Assembly (NCBI RefSeq): GCF_018332655.1 | Contig: NZ_BOQL01000024.1 | Coordinates: forward strand, 111,199 to 175,198 | Origin: Actinoplanes auranticolor | GTDB lineage: Bacteria; Actinomycetota; Actinomycetes; Mycobacteriales; Micromonosporaceae | DNA length: 64,000 bases | Reading direction: 5' to 3' | In this document: positions 34,534-43,295 of the stretch, piece after piece | Numbering within the stretch: position 1 is the first letter of the stretch | Layout of the letters: each line of letters begins with the position of its first letter | Position numbers and translations under genes: made by a program | The notes under the pieces: model-generated | Database searches by the model: none | Seen by the model: only the letters and a program-made list of their open reading frames with translations | What the model was told of the DNA's origin: nothing

Positions 34534-36741
34534 ATGATCATCGCCCTGACCGCGGCCGGCGTCACCGTGCTGATCGACGGCACCGCCGGGCGGCTGCCCG
34601 CGGTCACCTATTGGGGCCCCGCCCTGCCGGAGCTGGACGAGGAGCAGGCCGAAGCGCTCGTCGCCGCAGCCCAGCCGGTGACCGGCTCGAACGACCCGGA
34701 CGTCCGGCCGCGGATCGCGGTGCTGCCCGGCCACGACACCGGCTGGACCGGCCGACCCGGCCTGCGCGGCTCCTTCGCGGGCGCCGGCTGGTCCCCCGCG
34801 TTCGGCGTCACCGGGCTCACCGTCGACGACGTCCCGGTGGGCGCCTTCCACGCCGGTGGTACCGGGCGCGTCGAGGCCCGGGCGGTGGACGACGCCGGCC
34901 GGCTGGAGCTGCGGCTGACCCTGGAACTGCTGCCCACCGGGCTGCTGCGGGCCCACGCGGCGGTGCGCAACCTCGCCGGCGAGCCGTACGCCCTGGACGA
35001 CCTGGTGCTGGCGCTGCCGGTGCCGGCCGAGGCCACCGAGCTGCTCGACTTCACCGGCCGGCACAACCAGGAACGGGTGCCGGTGCGGACACCGTTCCCG
35101 GCCGGCACGCACCTGCGGGAGAGCCGCAAGGGCCGCACCGGGGCCGACAGCGCGTACGTGCTGCACGCCGGCACGGCCGGGTTCGGCTTCGCCGCGGGCC
35201 GGATCTGGGCGGTGCACACCGCGTGGAGCGGCAACCACACGCACTACGCCGAGCAGGTGCACAGCGGCGAACGGCTGCTCGGCGGGGGCGAACTGCTGCT
35301 GCCCGGGGAGATCCGGCTGGCCACCGGCGAGAGCTACGAGAGCCCGTGGCTGTACGCGGCGTACGGCGACGGCCTCGACCAGATCGCCCGGCGTTTCCAC
35401 CGGCACCTGCGCTCCCGCGAGCCCGAGGTGTCCACCCGGCGCCCGGTGACCCTCAACGTCTGGGAGGCCGTCTACTTCGACCACGACACCGACCGGCTGA
35501 TCGACCTGGCCGAGCGCGCTGCGGCCGCCGGCGTCGAGCGGTACGTGCTGGACGACGGCTGGTTCGGCTCCCGCCGCGACGACACGTCCGGGCTCGGCGA
35601 CTGGGTGGTCTCGCCGCAGGTCTGGCCGGCCGGGCTGCATCCGCTGGTGGACCGGGTCCGGGCGCTGGGCCTGCAGTTCGGCCTGTGGTTCGAGCCGGAG
35701 ATGGTCAACCCGGACTCGGACGTGGCCCGGACCCACCCGGAGTGGATCATGTCCGCGCGTGCGGCGTGGCCGGTCGAGGCCCGCACCCAGCAGGTGCTCA
35801 ACCTGGGCATCCCGGAGGCGTACGAACACGTCAGGAACCAGATCCTCGCGGTGCTGCGGGAGTACGACATCGGCTACCTCAAGTGGGACCACAACCGCGA
35901 CCTGGTCGAGGCCGGCGACCGGACCCGCGGCGGGCGGCCCGGGGTGCACGCGCAGACCCTGGCGTTCTACCGGCTGCTGGACGAGATCCGCGCCGCGCAC
36001 CCGGAGCTCGAGATCGAGTCCTGCTCCTCCGGCGGGGCCCGGGTCGACCTGGCGGTGCTGGAGCGTACCGATCGGGTCTGGGTCTCGGACAACATCGACC
36101 CGCACGACCGCCAGCGGATGATGCGCTGGACCACCCAGCTGGTCCCGCCGGAATACCTCGGCTCGCACATCGCCTCGGGCCGCTCGCACGTCACCGGCCG
36201 CCGCCACGACCTCGCGTTCCGGGCCGGCACGGCGATCTTCGGCCACCTGGGCATCGAATGGGACCTCGCCGAGGCCACCGCGAGCGAGACGGCCGAGCTG
36301 CGCGAGTGGGTGGCGTTCTACCAGCGCGAACGCGACCTGCTGCTCGGCGGTGACCTGGTCCGGCTGGACGGCTACGAGGAGCGCGTGCTGGTGCACGGCG
36401 TCGTCGCGCCCGACCGGTCCCGGGCGCTGTTCGCGATGGCGGTCACCGACAGCATCGCCCCGGACCCGGGCGCCCGGCTGCGCCTGCGGGACCTGGACCC
36501 GCAGGCCCGCTACCGGATCCGCCCGGTCATCATCGGCCCGGAGCCGTCCGGCCTGATCGCCCCGCGGTGGTGGGGCCCCGACCGCTCGGGCCGGATCCTG
36601 ACCGGCGCGGCACTCGAACACGCCGGCGTCGCCTCTCCCCGCGTGCACCCGGACCAGGTGCTGCTCTACGCGGTCGACAGGGTCCAGCCTCGCGGCAGTG
36701 CCGGTACGAGATCACCCGGGAGTGACGATGACCCGAGCTGA
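34534..36741 (+). CDS. Alpha-galactosidase, GH36 family
   Basis: A 735-residue cytosolic enzyme (no signal peptide) that removes terminal alpha-galactosyl residues, for example from melibiose or raffinose. It has an N-terminal beta-supersandwich, a central TIM barrel and a C-terminal beta domain. The nucleophile is Asp452 in YLKWDHNRD and the acid/base is Asp519 in VSDNIDPHDR. Other family blocks are YVLDDGWFG, FGLWFEPEMVNPDSD and ESCSSGGARVDL. It follows the Rieske gene by 20 bases but seems to have its own -10 box, so it may be independent of the betaine cassette. Its last 14 bases overlap the small acidic gene downstream. Confidence 0.93.
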   Translation: MIIALTAAGVTVLIDGTAGRLPAVTYWGPALPELDEEQAEALVAAAQPVTGSNDPDVRPRIAVLPGHDTGWTGRPGLRGSFAGAGWSPAFGVTGLTVDDVPVGAFHAGGTGRVEARAVDDAGRLELRLTLELLPTGLLRAHAAVRNLAGEPYALDDLVLALPVPAEATELLDFTGRHNQERVPVRTPFPAGTHLRESRKGRTGADSAYVLHAGTAGFGFAAGRIWAVHTAWSGNHTHYAEQVHSGERLLGGGELLLPGEIRLATGESYESPWLYAAYGDGLDQIARRFHRHLRSREPEVSTRRPVTLNVWEAVYFDHDTDRLIDLAERAAAAGVERYVLDDGWFGSRRDDTSGLGDWVVSPQVWPAGLHPLVDRVRALGLQFGLWFEPEMVNPDSDVARTHPEWIMSARAAWPVEARTQQVLNLGIPEAYEHVRNQILAVLREYDIGYLKWDHNRDLVEAGDRTRGGRPGVHAQTLAFYRLLDEIRAAHPELEIESCSSGGARVDLAVLERTDRVWVSDNIDPHDRQRMMRWTTQLVPPEYLGSHIASGRSHVTGRRHDLAFRAGTAIFGHLGIEWDLAEATASETAELREWVAFYQRERDLLLGGDLVRLDGYEERVLVHGVVAPDRSRALFAMAVTDSIAPDPGARLRLRDLDPQARYRIRPVIIGPEPSGLIAPRWWGPDRSGRILTGAALEHAGVASPRVHPDQVLLYAVDRVQPRGSAGTRSPGSDDDPS

Positions 36742-36973
36742 CGGCAGCGACGACCAGTGGGACGCCGACGAGGACGACATCGCCCGCCGCGGCACGGAGC
36801 AGGACCCGCGCTCGGGCCGGCTGTACGCCGAGGACGAGGGCCTCGGCCCGGACGAGGAGCGCGACGCGGTCGCCTTCGACGCGGGGATCGACTCCGGCAC
36901 GGCGAGCGCCGAGGAGGCCACGATCCACATCAGTGACGACCCGAACGGGCCCGGCGAGGGCCCGCGGCGCTAG
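36728..36973 (+). CDS. Small acidic protein (DUF5709-like)
   Basis: An 81-residue highly acidic, soluble protein. SGRLYAEDEGLGPDEERDAVAFDAGIDSG and then ASAEEATIH resemble the C-terminal half of DUF5709 proteins, which are common in actinobacteria and have no known function; the assignment is tentative. The ATG at 36728 lies inside the end of the alpha-galactosidase gene (14-base overlap), which suggests coupled translation. A hairpin terminator follows at 36993. Confidence 0.6.
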   Translation: MTRADGSDDQWDADEDDIARRGTEQDPRSGRLYAEDEGLGPDEERDAVAFDAGIDSGTASAEEATIHISDDPNGPGEGPRR

Positions 36974-36992
36974 CGGCTCCCCGCGCCTCCCG

Positions 36993-37033
36993 GCCCATCC
37001 GCCCACCGGTCTCGTGACCTTGGGCGGGTGGGC
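36993..37033 (+). terminator. Terminator after the small acidic gene
   Basis: GCCCATCCGCCC (36993-37004) pairs with GGGCGGGTGGGC (37022-37033) over 12 bases with one T-G pair and a 17-base loop. Nothing else was recognised between it and the broken glycosyltransferase start at 37229. Confidence 0.6.
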
Positions 37034-37228
37034 TTCCGCGTGTCCGGGCAGGTCACCGCCTTCGCGCCCGGGACGGCACCGCCCGTGCATGCCGCCGAGG
37101 CCGACGTCCGGGCGCGACCGGGCGACGGACGGATGACCTCCGTCGCGTGATTACCGGACCGGGCCGGTTCACCTATGTTTCGAGGGGCCACACATCGACC
37201 GGACCCACTGAATGGATCAAGAGCCCCG

Positions 37229-38181
37229 ATGACCCCCGGACCCGGCACCACCGCTGCGGCGGGCCCCCGCCACAGCGCCGGCAGCACCCGGATCCCCGTG
37301 CCGCGGCTCGCCGGTCAGCAGACCCGGCGGGTGACCGTGCGGCCGCGGCTGCTGCGGGTGGTGGCCGTCGTGCCGTCCTGGTCATGGACGCCGACACGAC
37401 GTTGTCGCCGGAGTTCCTCGAGGTGGCCGAGCGCAACCTCACCTCCGGTGTCGGCGGCGTCGGCGGGACCTTCGCCGGCCGGCCCTGCGCGAGCGCGCTG
37501 GGCTACCTGCAGCGCATGGAGTTCCACCGGTACGGCCAGGTCGCCAAGCGGATGGGTGAACGGGCCTTCGTGCTCACCGGCACCGGCACGCTGTTCAGCT
37601 ACGGCGCCCTGCTCGACGTGCGCGAGCAGCGGCGGACGGCGACCCTGCTGCCGGCCGGGCGCAGCTTCTACGACACGCATTCGCTGACCGAGGACAACGA
37701 GCTCACCTTCGCCCTGCAGACCTGCGGTTACGCGGTGCGCTCACCGGTCGGCATGTGGGCCACCACCGACGTGATGGAGACCGTGGGCAAGCTGGTCGGG
37801 CAGCGGGAACGCTGGTATCTCGGCGCGCTGCGCAACATCGCCCAGTACGGCCGGCTGATGCCGTTCCACATGCGCTGGACGTACTGGCGGCAGCAGGCCG
37901 GCCTGCTGCTCTCCGCGCTGGTCGCCGCTTTCTACCTGGTTGCGCTCGCGGTGTCGGTCATGCTGCTCGGCGGCGTGGACTTCCGCTGGTACTGGACCCT
38001 GCCGTCGCTGATCCTGCTGGCCGAACGGGTCTGGAGCGTCTGGGCCATGGGCCCGCGCGCCCGCCTGTACGCCGCCCTGTTCCTCCCGGAGCAGCTCTAC
38101 ACACTGCTGCTGACCTTCAGCTACGCCAGGGCTCTGGTCAAGTTCGTCCGCGGCGACAAGGGCGCCTGGGTCGCCACCTGA
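37229..38181 (+). pseudogene. Processive family 2 glycosyltransferase with internal deletion
   Basis: From ATG 37229 the frame reads a disordered start and then RLLRVVAVVP, the first strand of a GT2 domain. At about 37363-37376 the sequence jumps to AVLVMDADTT in another frame. About 80-100 residues (nucleotide-binding part) are missing. The rest is intact: DAD, LTEDNELTFAL (TED motif), QRERWYLGAL (the Q-x2-R-W product-binding motif) and three to four membrane segments. This is the layout of hyaluronan, poly-GlcNAc or cellulose-type synthases. GCCGTC occurs on both sides of the junction (37363 and 37371), consistent with deletion between short repeats. Downstream it is followed by an LPxTG-like small protein. 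Confidence 0.75.
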
Positions 38182-38220
38182 TTCCGGCGACCATCTTCCA
38201 TCGACGAAAGGCACCGAGAC

Positions 38221-38472
38221 GTGTATTCCGCCATGCTTCCCAAGACCGGCATCGGCCTCACCCTGGGCGGGGTGACGATGAGCGTCCTGAACCTGCTCTG
38301 GCTCGGCATCGCCGTGGCGGTGCTGGGCGGCGTTCTGATCACCCTGACCAAGTTCGGCCCGCGGATCGCCCTCGAGCCGGTGCCGGTGGGGGTGCGCGGC
38401 AGCCGCTTCCGGCTGACCTTCAACGGCCGGCCGGTGACCGCCCGCAGCGCCCCGCGACACCGGCGCCGCTGA
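38221..38472 (+). CDS. Small membrane protein with LPxTG-like motif
   Basis: An 83-residue protein starting at GTG 38221 (GAAAGG upstream). The motif LPKTG is at residues 6-10, followed by a hydrophobic segment of about 35 residues (GIGLTLGGVTMSVLNLLWLG and on to ITLTKF) and a basic C-terminal tail ending in RHRRR. The order LPxTG, membrane segment, positive charge resembles a sortase signal, yet there is hardly any protein before it and the tail is long, so sortase cleavage would release a few residues only. It follows the broken polysaccharide synthase after 39 bases and may be an accessory subunit of it. Confidence 0.65.
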   Translation: MYSAMLPKTGIGLTLGGVTMSVLNLLWLGIAVAVLGGVLITLTKFGPRIALEPVPVGVRGSRFRLTFNGRPVTARSAPRHRRR

Positions 38473-38481
38473 CGTCCCCGC

Positions 38482-39423
38482 TCAGGCAGCCTCCGCCAGG
38501 GCTGCCTCGGCCTCGGCCAGCACCGCATCCGGAGCCGAGGTCGTGAGCACGTGTTCGAGGGCCTTGCGGTACGCGAGATCGAACGCCGCCGCGGCCGGCA
38601 CCCCGATGTCCGGCACCACGCCCGTGCCCTCCCAGTTGCCGCCGGTCACCGGGTTGACCGAGCGGGCCAGGGGCACGGTGATCTCGACGGTGGCGGTGAT
38701 GGGGAAGACCTCGGTGGGGTGGGCTCCGCCCCGCGTGGTCTCCCCGATCAGCGTCGCGCGGCCCAGCGCCTGCAGGTTGTAGCAGAACTCCTCGCCCGCC
38801 GAGAACGTGGCCCCGCTGGTCAGCACGAAGACGGGCCGGTCCGGGTACCGCTCACCGGGCAGGTGGGCGAGGCTCCAGAACTGCCGGGTACGGCCGGACG
38901 GGCCGTCGTAGATGTCGTTCAGATGCGTCTCGTCGTCACGGAACAGATAGCTGAGCCAGAACGTGACGCCGTTCGGCACGCCGCCGCGGTTCCGGCGCAG
39001 GTCGATGATCAGGGCCTCGGTGTGCACGATCAGCTCCATCGCCGCGGCGATGGCCCGGCCGCCCACCGCGGCCTCGGCGATCTGCCGCAGGTCGAGGTAG
39101 CCGACGTTGCCGTCGAGCCGTTCGACCCGGGCGATGCCGTAATTGGCGTGCCGCAGACTCTCCCGGTAGGCCGCCTCCAACTCGTCCCGGGTCAGCACGT
39201 CGTGCAGCGCCGCCTCCCGGGTCCGGACGCGCAGATGCTTGTCGGCGCAGACCTCGGCCAGGTCGGCGGTGAGCCGCGCCGCCAGGGTCTCCTCGTCCAG
39301 TCCGTCGTACTCGCCGGCCGCCCGGCGCCGACGGATCGCGTCGGCTGCCGCCGCGGCTTTCTCCGGGAAGATGTAGTTGGCGCAGAGCAGATCCAGCGCT
39401 GGGTCGATGATGTGCGGCGACAT
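38482..39423 (-). CDS. S41-family peptidase (C-terminal processing protease / IRBP-like)
   Basis: A 313-residue protein. A helical N-terminal domain (LDLLCANYIFPEKAAAAADA, family DUF3706-like IRBP start) precedes the S41 core (VGYLDLRQIAEAA, EALIIDLRRNRGGVPNGV and VLTSGATFSAGEEFCYNLQALG) with the catalytic Ser in TFSAGEE. GETTRGGAHP and NWEGTGVVPDIGV close the fold. No signal peptide or PDZ domain is present, so it is probably cytosolic and acts on peptides or small substrates. A TAGGTT -10 box (39431-39436) ends 7 bases before ATG 39423, which suggests a leaderless start. It converges with the LPxTG-like gene (9-base gap). Confidence 0.82.
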   Translation of the reverse strand: MSPHIIDPALDLLCANYIFPEKAAAAADAIRRRRAAGEYDGLDEETLAARLTADLAEVCADKHLRVRTREAALHDVLTRDELEAAYRESLRHANYGIARVERLDGNVGYLDLRQIAEAAVGGRAIAAAMELIVHTEALIIDLRRNRGGVPNGVTFWLSYLFRDDETHLNDIYDGPSGRTRQFWSLAHLPGERYPDRPVFVLTSGATFSAGEEFCYNLQALGRATLIGETTRGGAHPTEVFPITATVEITVPLARSVNPVTGGNWEGTGVVPDIGVPAAAAFDLAYRKALEHVLTTSAPDAVLAEAEAALAEAA

Positions 39424-39468
39424 GCCGGCCAACCTAACCGGATCCGGCCGGTCCCGGTGCCCCGTCCG

Positions 39469-39504
39469 GGAGCCGGCACCGGACGACGTCCCGGTGCCGG
39501 CTCC
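39469..39504 (-). terminator. Terminator of the HAAT/secreted-dehydrogenase operon
   Basis: A perfect 14-base stem (GGAGCCGGCACCGG at 39469-39482, complement at 39491-39504) with an 8-base loop. It lies 13 bases beyond the stop of the last operon gene. Confidence 0.7.
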
Positions 39505-39517
39505 GGCGATCGGTATC

Positions 39518-41587
39518 TCAGGTGGCCGGGGTGCCGGTCACCTTCAGGGCGTCGAGGCGGCCGATGTTGTCGAACGAGCCGAAGCCGACCCGCCCCGAGC
39601 CGAACGTCGTGTCGCGGGCCGTCATCAGCGGGTCCCGCGATCCGTCCACGTACACCGCGATCTCGCCGGTCGCCGGCAGGTGCCGGACCACCACGTCGTG
39701 CCAGTCGCGGTCGACCACCGCCGGGTTCGCGCCGCGGGAGCGGCCGTTCCACTGGTAGTCGAGGCGCTCCCGGTCGGCGTTGTTCACCTTGAAGATGCCG
39801 TTGTGCGGGTAGATCGTGTTGTCCGTGGACAGGTGGGCGTAGTAGAACTCCGTGTCCGAGCGGTAGCCGAAGACGATGATCACGTCGCGGTTGGTGACCT
39901 CGACCGGTTCGTCCAGGCGTACCGTCGCCTTGATCTCGACCGACGACAGGGCCGGGCCCGCCGTCAGGACCGCGTACTCGAACGGGCGCCGCGGGCCGGG
40001 GCGCTGCACGCCCGCCTCCGCGAGGATCACCTCGTCGCCGGTGAGGCGCCACTTGGCCGGGGTGACCGGCGCCCAGCTCGCCGGTTCCATCGTGGGCCGC
40101 ACCCGGGTGTGGCCCACCGGCCCGGCCGCGAAGGTACGGGTGCCGGTCACCTTCCAGACCTTGCCGTTCGCCTTGGCCAGCAGGTAGAGCTCGCCCCGGG
40201 CGTCGGTGCCGAACCGCAGGTCGACCCGGTTGGGGTCGCCGGGCGCGCCCGGTCCGGACAGGTCCTGCATGCGCACTGCGGTGCCGGAGGCGTCGAACAG
40301 CTGGAGCCGGTGGATGGTGGCCGCGGGCCGGCCGCGGCGCATCTCGCTCGCCTCGGTGTAGAGCACCCGGCCGTCGACCAGGTCGCCGAAGACGTACTTG
40401 CCGCGCAGGGCGGGCACGTCGCGGCCGCGGTAGACGAAGCCGCCGGCCACGGCCACCCCGACGTCGGAGGTGCAGTTCCAGCCCGGCGGCGGGTTGTGGT
40501 CGTACGCGGCCACCGGGTACGTGTAACCGGCGTCGTCGGCCGGCAACGGCAGCAGCCGGTCGCACGGGTTCGTGGCGCTCCTGTCGTAGACGTACGTGCC
40601 CTCGCGCTCGCTCCAGCCCAGGTTGTCCCCGGCGCGCACCTCGTAGATGGCCTCGACCGCGTGCTCACCGATGTGGCCCAGGTACAGCCGGCCCGTCGCC
40701 CGGTCCCAGCTGAACCGGTGCGGGTCGCGCATGCCGTACGCGTAGATCTCGCCCAGCCGCCCGGCCTGCCCCACGTACGGGTTCGACGCCGGGATGCCGT
40801 ACCTGCCGTTCGGCGCGTTGGTGCCGCTCGGGTCGATGCGCAGCAGCTTGCCGTGCGGCAGTGCCAGGTTCTGCGGGTCGGTGTTGTTCGCGCCCTGGCC
40901 CCCGTCGCCGACGGCCAGGTAGAGCAGTCCGTAGTCGGCGTCGCCGGGCCGGGCGGTGGAGTTGAAGTTGATCTCCTGGATGCCGTGGATCTGGCCGCCG
41001 AAGCCGATCCGCAGCACCTCGCGGTGGGTGCCGGCGAAGGTGCGGGCGGCCGGGTCGGTGGCCTTCCACTCGGTGATGACCCCGTGGAACAGCACGGTCG
41101 TCTGCCGGTAGTCCGGGACGTCGCTGGTGATCGCCCCTTCCTCGGTGTGGATGGTGTAGAACAGGCCGTTGCGCTGGAAGTCCGGGTGGAACGCGACGTA
41201 CCCGAAGCCCTGGCCGAGGCCGCGGCCGGAGAAGAACTCCGGCTGGAAGGTCGCGGCCACGTCGAGGTAGACGTGCGGCACCCCGTTCTCCACGAAGTAC
41301 AGGTTGCCGTTCAGGTCGGGCACCGCGCGCCGGCCCGAGCCGTCCGGCACCTCCATGATGGTGTTGATCCGGGCGACCCGGTTGAGCCGCTGGTCGATCA
41401 GCGGCGGGTCGGTGGACGACTGCGGGAAGCTCGCGTACTCGGAGAGCACCAGGCCGAGCCGGGAGGTCACCGGTTCGGTGGGTATCGGGTCGTGGACGGC
41501 GCCGTCCGCGGCCTGGGCCGCCTGGGGCAGACCGACCAGAGCGGACAACAGCAGGGCGGCGACGGGCAGGATCCTTCGGAACATCAT
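39518..41587 (-). CDS. Secreted glucose/sorbosone dehydrogenase-like protein with C-terminal lectin-like domain
   Basis: A 689-residue exported protein. The signal peptide is FRRILPVAALLLSALVGLPQAAQA. The following six-bladed propeller (about residues 50-480) carries GSDH-family blocks: GFGYVAFHPDFQRNGLFYTIHT, GGQIHGIQEINFNS, YGLLYLAVGDGGQ, HGKLLRIDPSGT, GEIYAYGMRDPHRFSWD and VFGDLVDGRVLY. Such enzymes oxidise sugars with PQQ. The last 200 residues form a concanavalin-like domain (FGYRSDTEFYYAHLSTDN, WHDVVVRHLP and GRVGFGSFDN) resembling DUF1080/3-keto-glycoside hydrolase modules. TAATGATG links it to the LamG gene upstream; ATG 41587 or 41584. PQQ supply genes are not seen. Confidence 0.8.
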   Translation of the reverse strand: MMFRRILPVAALLLSALVGLPQAAQAADGAVHDPIPTEPVTSRLGLVLSEYASFPQSSTDPPLIDQRLNRVARINTIMEVPDGSGRRAVPDLNGNLYFVENGVPHVYLDVAATFQPEFFSGRGLGQGFGYVAFHPDFQRNGLFYTIHTEEGAITSDVPDYRQTTVLFHGVITEWKATDPAARTFAGTHREVLRIGFGGQIHGIQEINFNSTARPGDADYGLLYLAVGDGGQGANNTDPQNLALPHGKLLRIDPSGTNAPNGRYGIPASNPYVGQAGRLGEIYAYGMRDPHRFSWDRATGRLYLGHIGEHAVEAIYEVRAGDNLGWSEREGTYVYDRSATNPCDRLLPLPADDAGYTYPVAAYDHNPPPGWNCTSDVGVAVAGGFVYRGRDVPALRGKYVFGDLVDGRVLYTEASEMRRGRPAATIHRLQLFDASGTAVRMQDLSGPGAPGDPNRVDLRFGTDARGELYLLAKANGKVWKVTGTRTFAAGPVGHTRVRPTMEPASWAPVTPAKWRLTGDEVILAEAGVQRPGPRRPFEYAVLTAGPALSSVEIKATVRLDEPVEVTNRDVIIVFGYRSDTEFYYAHLSTDNTIYPHNGIFKVNNADRERLDYQWNGRSRGANPAVVDRDWHDVVVRHLPATGEIAVYVDGSRDPLMTARDTTFGSGRVGFGSFDNIGRLDALKVTGTPAT

Positions 41588-42495
41588 TACCCCCGGGTCA
41601 TGAAGCGGTACTGGCTCGCGACGTCGCGCGCCGGGAGCGAGCGGTCGAGGAGCATGAGCGCGTCCATCCGGCAGTCGCACGGGTTACGGTCCGGCGAGCC
41701 CTGCCAGGGGAAGCTGCCGCCGATCTTGATGCCGCGCGGATCGGTGGCCGTGGTGACGTGCGGTCCAGGGCCGTTGATCAGCCACGGGTCGTCGGTACGG
41801 GTGGAGAAGCCCTCGACCGCCCGGCCGTTGCGGTAGAGCGCCATGGTGCCCGTGGTGAAGTCGAACGTGGCGGTCAGGTGCACCCACTCGTCCTTGGGCA
41901 GCAGGGTGCGCCAGTCCTCGTTCGCGGCGAACGTCTGCGAGGTGCCACCGTCGATGCGGCGGCCGAGCGCGACCAGGCGCAGCGTGCCGTTGACGTCGAT
42001 CAGTTCGAGCAGCGCGCGCACGGCGTGCCCGTCGGAGTCGCCGGTCAGGACGCCGGCCAGGCCGATCGCGTTGAAGCCGGCGGCCGGGCCGTCCATCGAG
42101 CGTTTGAACCAGCCCATCACGGTGGTGCCCTCGGCCGCGTTGAAGGCGCGCAGCGTACGGACGCCGCTGGCCGACCAGATGCCCGCCTTCCAGTCGTCGG
42201 TGGTGCCGGCGGCGACCGGCCGGGTCTGCAGGACCTTGCGGCCGCCGGGGTAGGCCCGGTCGGTCACCCGCATGGCGGCGCCGCCGTTGACCAGCTCGAT
42301 CTCGGTGCCGGAGCGGCCCCGGTCGGCCTCCAGCGCGGGATCCGAGGGCATCGGGTGGTCGAAGTCGTAGAAGGCGACCAGGCTCGATCGCAGCGACGGA
42401 TGGACGTCACGCGGGCCGGTGGAGCCCGCCTGCGCCGGGACCGCGGCGGCGCCGATCGCGACGACCACGGCGGTGGCGAGGAGTGCGCGCCTCAT
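41587..42495 (-). CDS. Secreted LamG-like (concanavalin A-like) protein
   Basis: A 302-residue exported protein. A signal peptide (LLATAVVVAIGAAAVPAQA) precedes one LamG/laminin-G-like jelly roll with SSLVAFYDFDHPMPSDPALEADRG, TTVMGWFKRS, DEWVHLTATFDFTTGTMALYRNG and IGGSFPW. A CDC motif and DALMLLDRSLPARDVASQY are near the end. Such domains bind carbohydrates. AGAGGT lies 6 bases before ATG 42495, and the gene starts 11 bases after livF. Its stop TAA overlaps the ATG of the sugar dehydrogenase gene. Together these two are the extracellular arm of an operon otherwise made of a membrane importer. Confidence 0.8.
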   Translation of the reverse strand: MRRALLATAVVVAIGAAAVPAQAGSTGPRDVHPSLRSSLVAFYDFDHPMPSDPALEADRGRSGTEIELVNGGAAMRVTDRAYPGGRKVLQTRPVAAGTTDDWKAGIWSASGVRTLRAFNAAEGTTVMGWFKRSMDGPAAGFNAIGLAGVLTGDSDGHAVRALLELIDVNGTLRLVALGRRIDGGTSQTFAANEDWRTLLPKDEWVHLTATFDFTTGTMALYRNGRAVEGFSTRTDDPWLINGPGPHVTTATDPRGIKIGGSFPWQGSPDRNPCDCRMDALMLLDRSLPARDVASQYRFMTRG

Positions 42496-42506
42496 CGGAA
42501 CACCTC

Positions 42507-43295
42507 TCAGCTCTTCGGAGTGACTTTCGGCTCGGCGGGACGGCCACCGAGGTAGAGCTCACCGAGCTGGGGATCGGCCAGTAGCTGGGCGGCCGGGCCG
42601 GAGATGTGCACCCGGCCGAGGTCGAGCACGCAGCCGATGTCGGCGGTCTCCAGCGCCCGCCGCGCGTTCTGCTCGACCAGCAGCACGGCTGTGCCGGCGT
42701 CGCGCATCCGCGCGACCTGCTCGAAGATGGTGCTGGTGGCCTTCGGGTCGAGGCCCATCGAGGGCTCGTCGAGCAGCACCACCTTCGGGTCGACCATCAG
42801 CGAGCGGGCGAACTCGACCTGCTTCTGCTGGCCGCCGGAGAGCAGGCCGGCGAGCGATCCCCAGCGCTCGGCGACCACCGGGAAGAGGTCCTTGACGAAG
42901 GCGGCCCGGTCGGCGGCCTTCGCCTTGTCCTTCAGGGTGTAGCCGCCGAGCAGGACGTTCTCCTCGACGGTCATCTCCCGGAAGACGCTGTGGCCCTGCA
43001 GCACCAGAGCGACGCCGGCGGCCAGCATCCGCTGCGGGCCGGTGCCGGTGACGTCCTTCCCGCCGACCAGGATCCGCCCGGACCGGGGCTTGAGCAGCCC
43101 GCTGGCCACCTTGAGCACGGTGGACTTGCCGGCCCCGTTCGGCCCGACCAGGCAGACCACCGAGCCGGCCGGCACCGCGACGCTGAAGCCGCGCAGCACC
43201 GGGGCGGCCCGGCCGTAGCCGGCCTGGACGTCGACCAGTTCAATTTCACTTTGTGAATTTGCCTGGGTTTTCCGCCGCGGGGATTCAGCTGCCAA
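42507..43295 (-). CDS. livF: HAAT-family ABC transporter ATPase LivF-like
   Basis: A 262-residue cytoplasmic ATPase. Walker A is GPNGAGKST, the signature is LSGGQQKQVEFARSL, Walker B is VVLLDEPSMGLDP and the switch His region is VLLVEQNARRAL, the LivF hallmark. It energises import together with LivG, LivM and LivH. It overlaps livG by 11 bases. About 15 residues precede the conserved IELVDVQAGYG. Substrate specificity cannot be told from the ATPase, and the operon context argues against a simple amino-acid permease. Confidence 0.9.
   Translation of the reverse strand: MAAESPRRKTQANSQSEIELVDVQAGYGRAAPVLRGFSVAVPAGSVVCLVGPNGAGKSTVLKVASGLLKPRSGRILVGGKDVTGTGPQRMLAAGVALVLQGHSVFREMTVEENVLLGGYTLKDKAKAADRAAFVKDLFPVVAERWGSLAGLLSGGQQKQVEFARSLMVDPKVVLLDEPSMGLDPKATSTIFEQVARMRDAGTAVLLVEQNARRALETADIGCVLDLGRVHISGPAAQLLADPQLGELYLGGRPAEPKVTPKS

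Noticed and set aside
36728..36973. Small acidic gene as an anti-CRISPR or DNA mimic
   Set aside because: High acidity alone is weak evidence, and the C-terminal pattern fits a common actinobacterial DUF5709-like protein.
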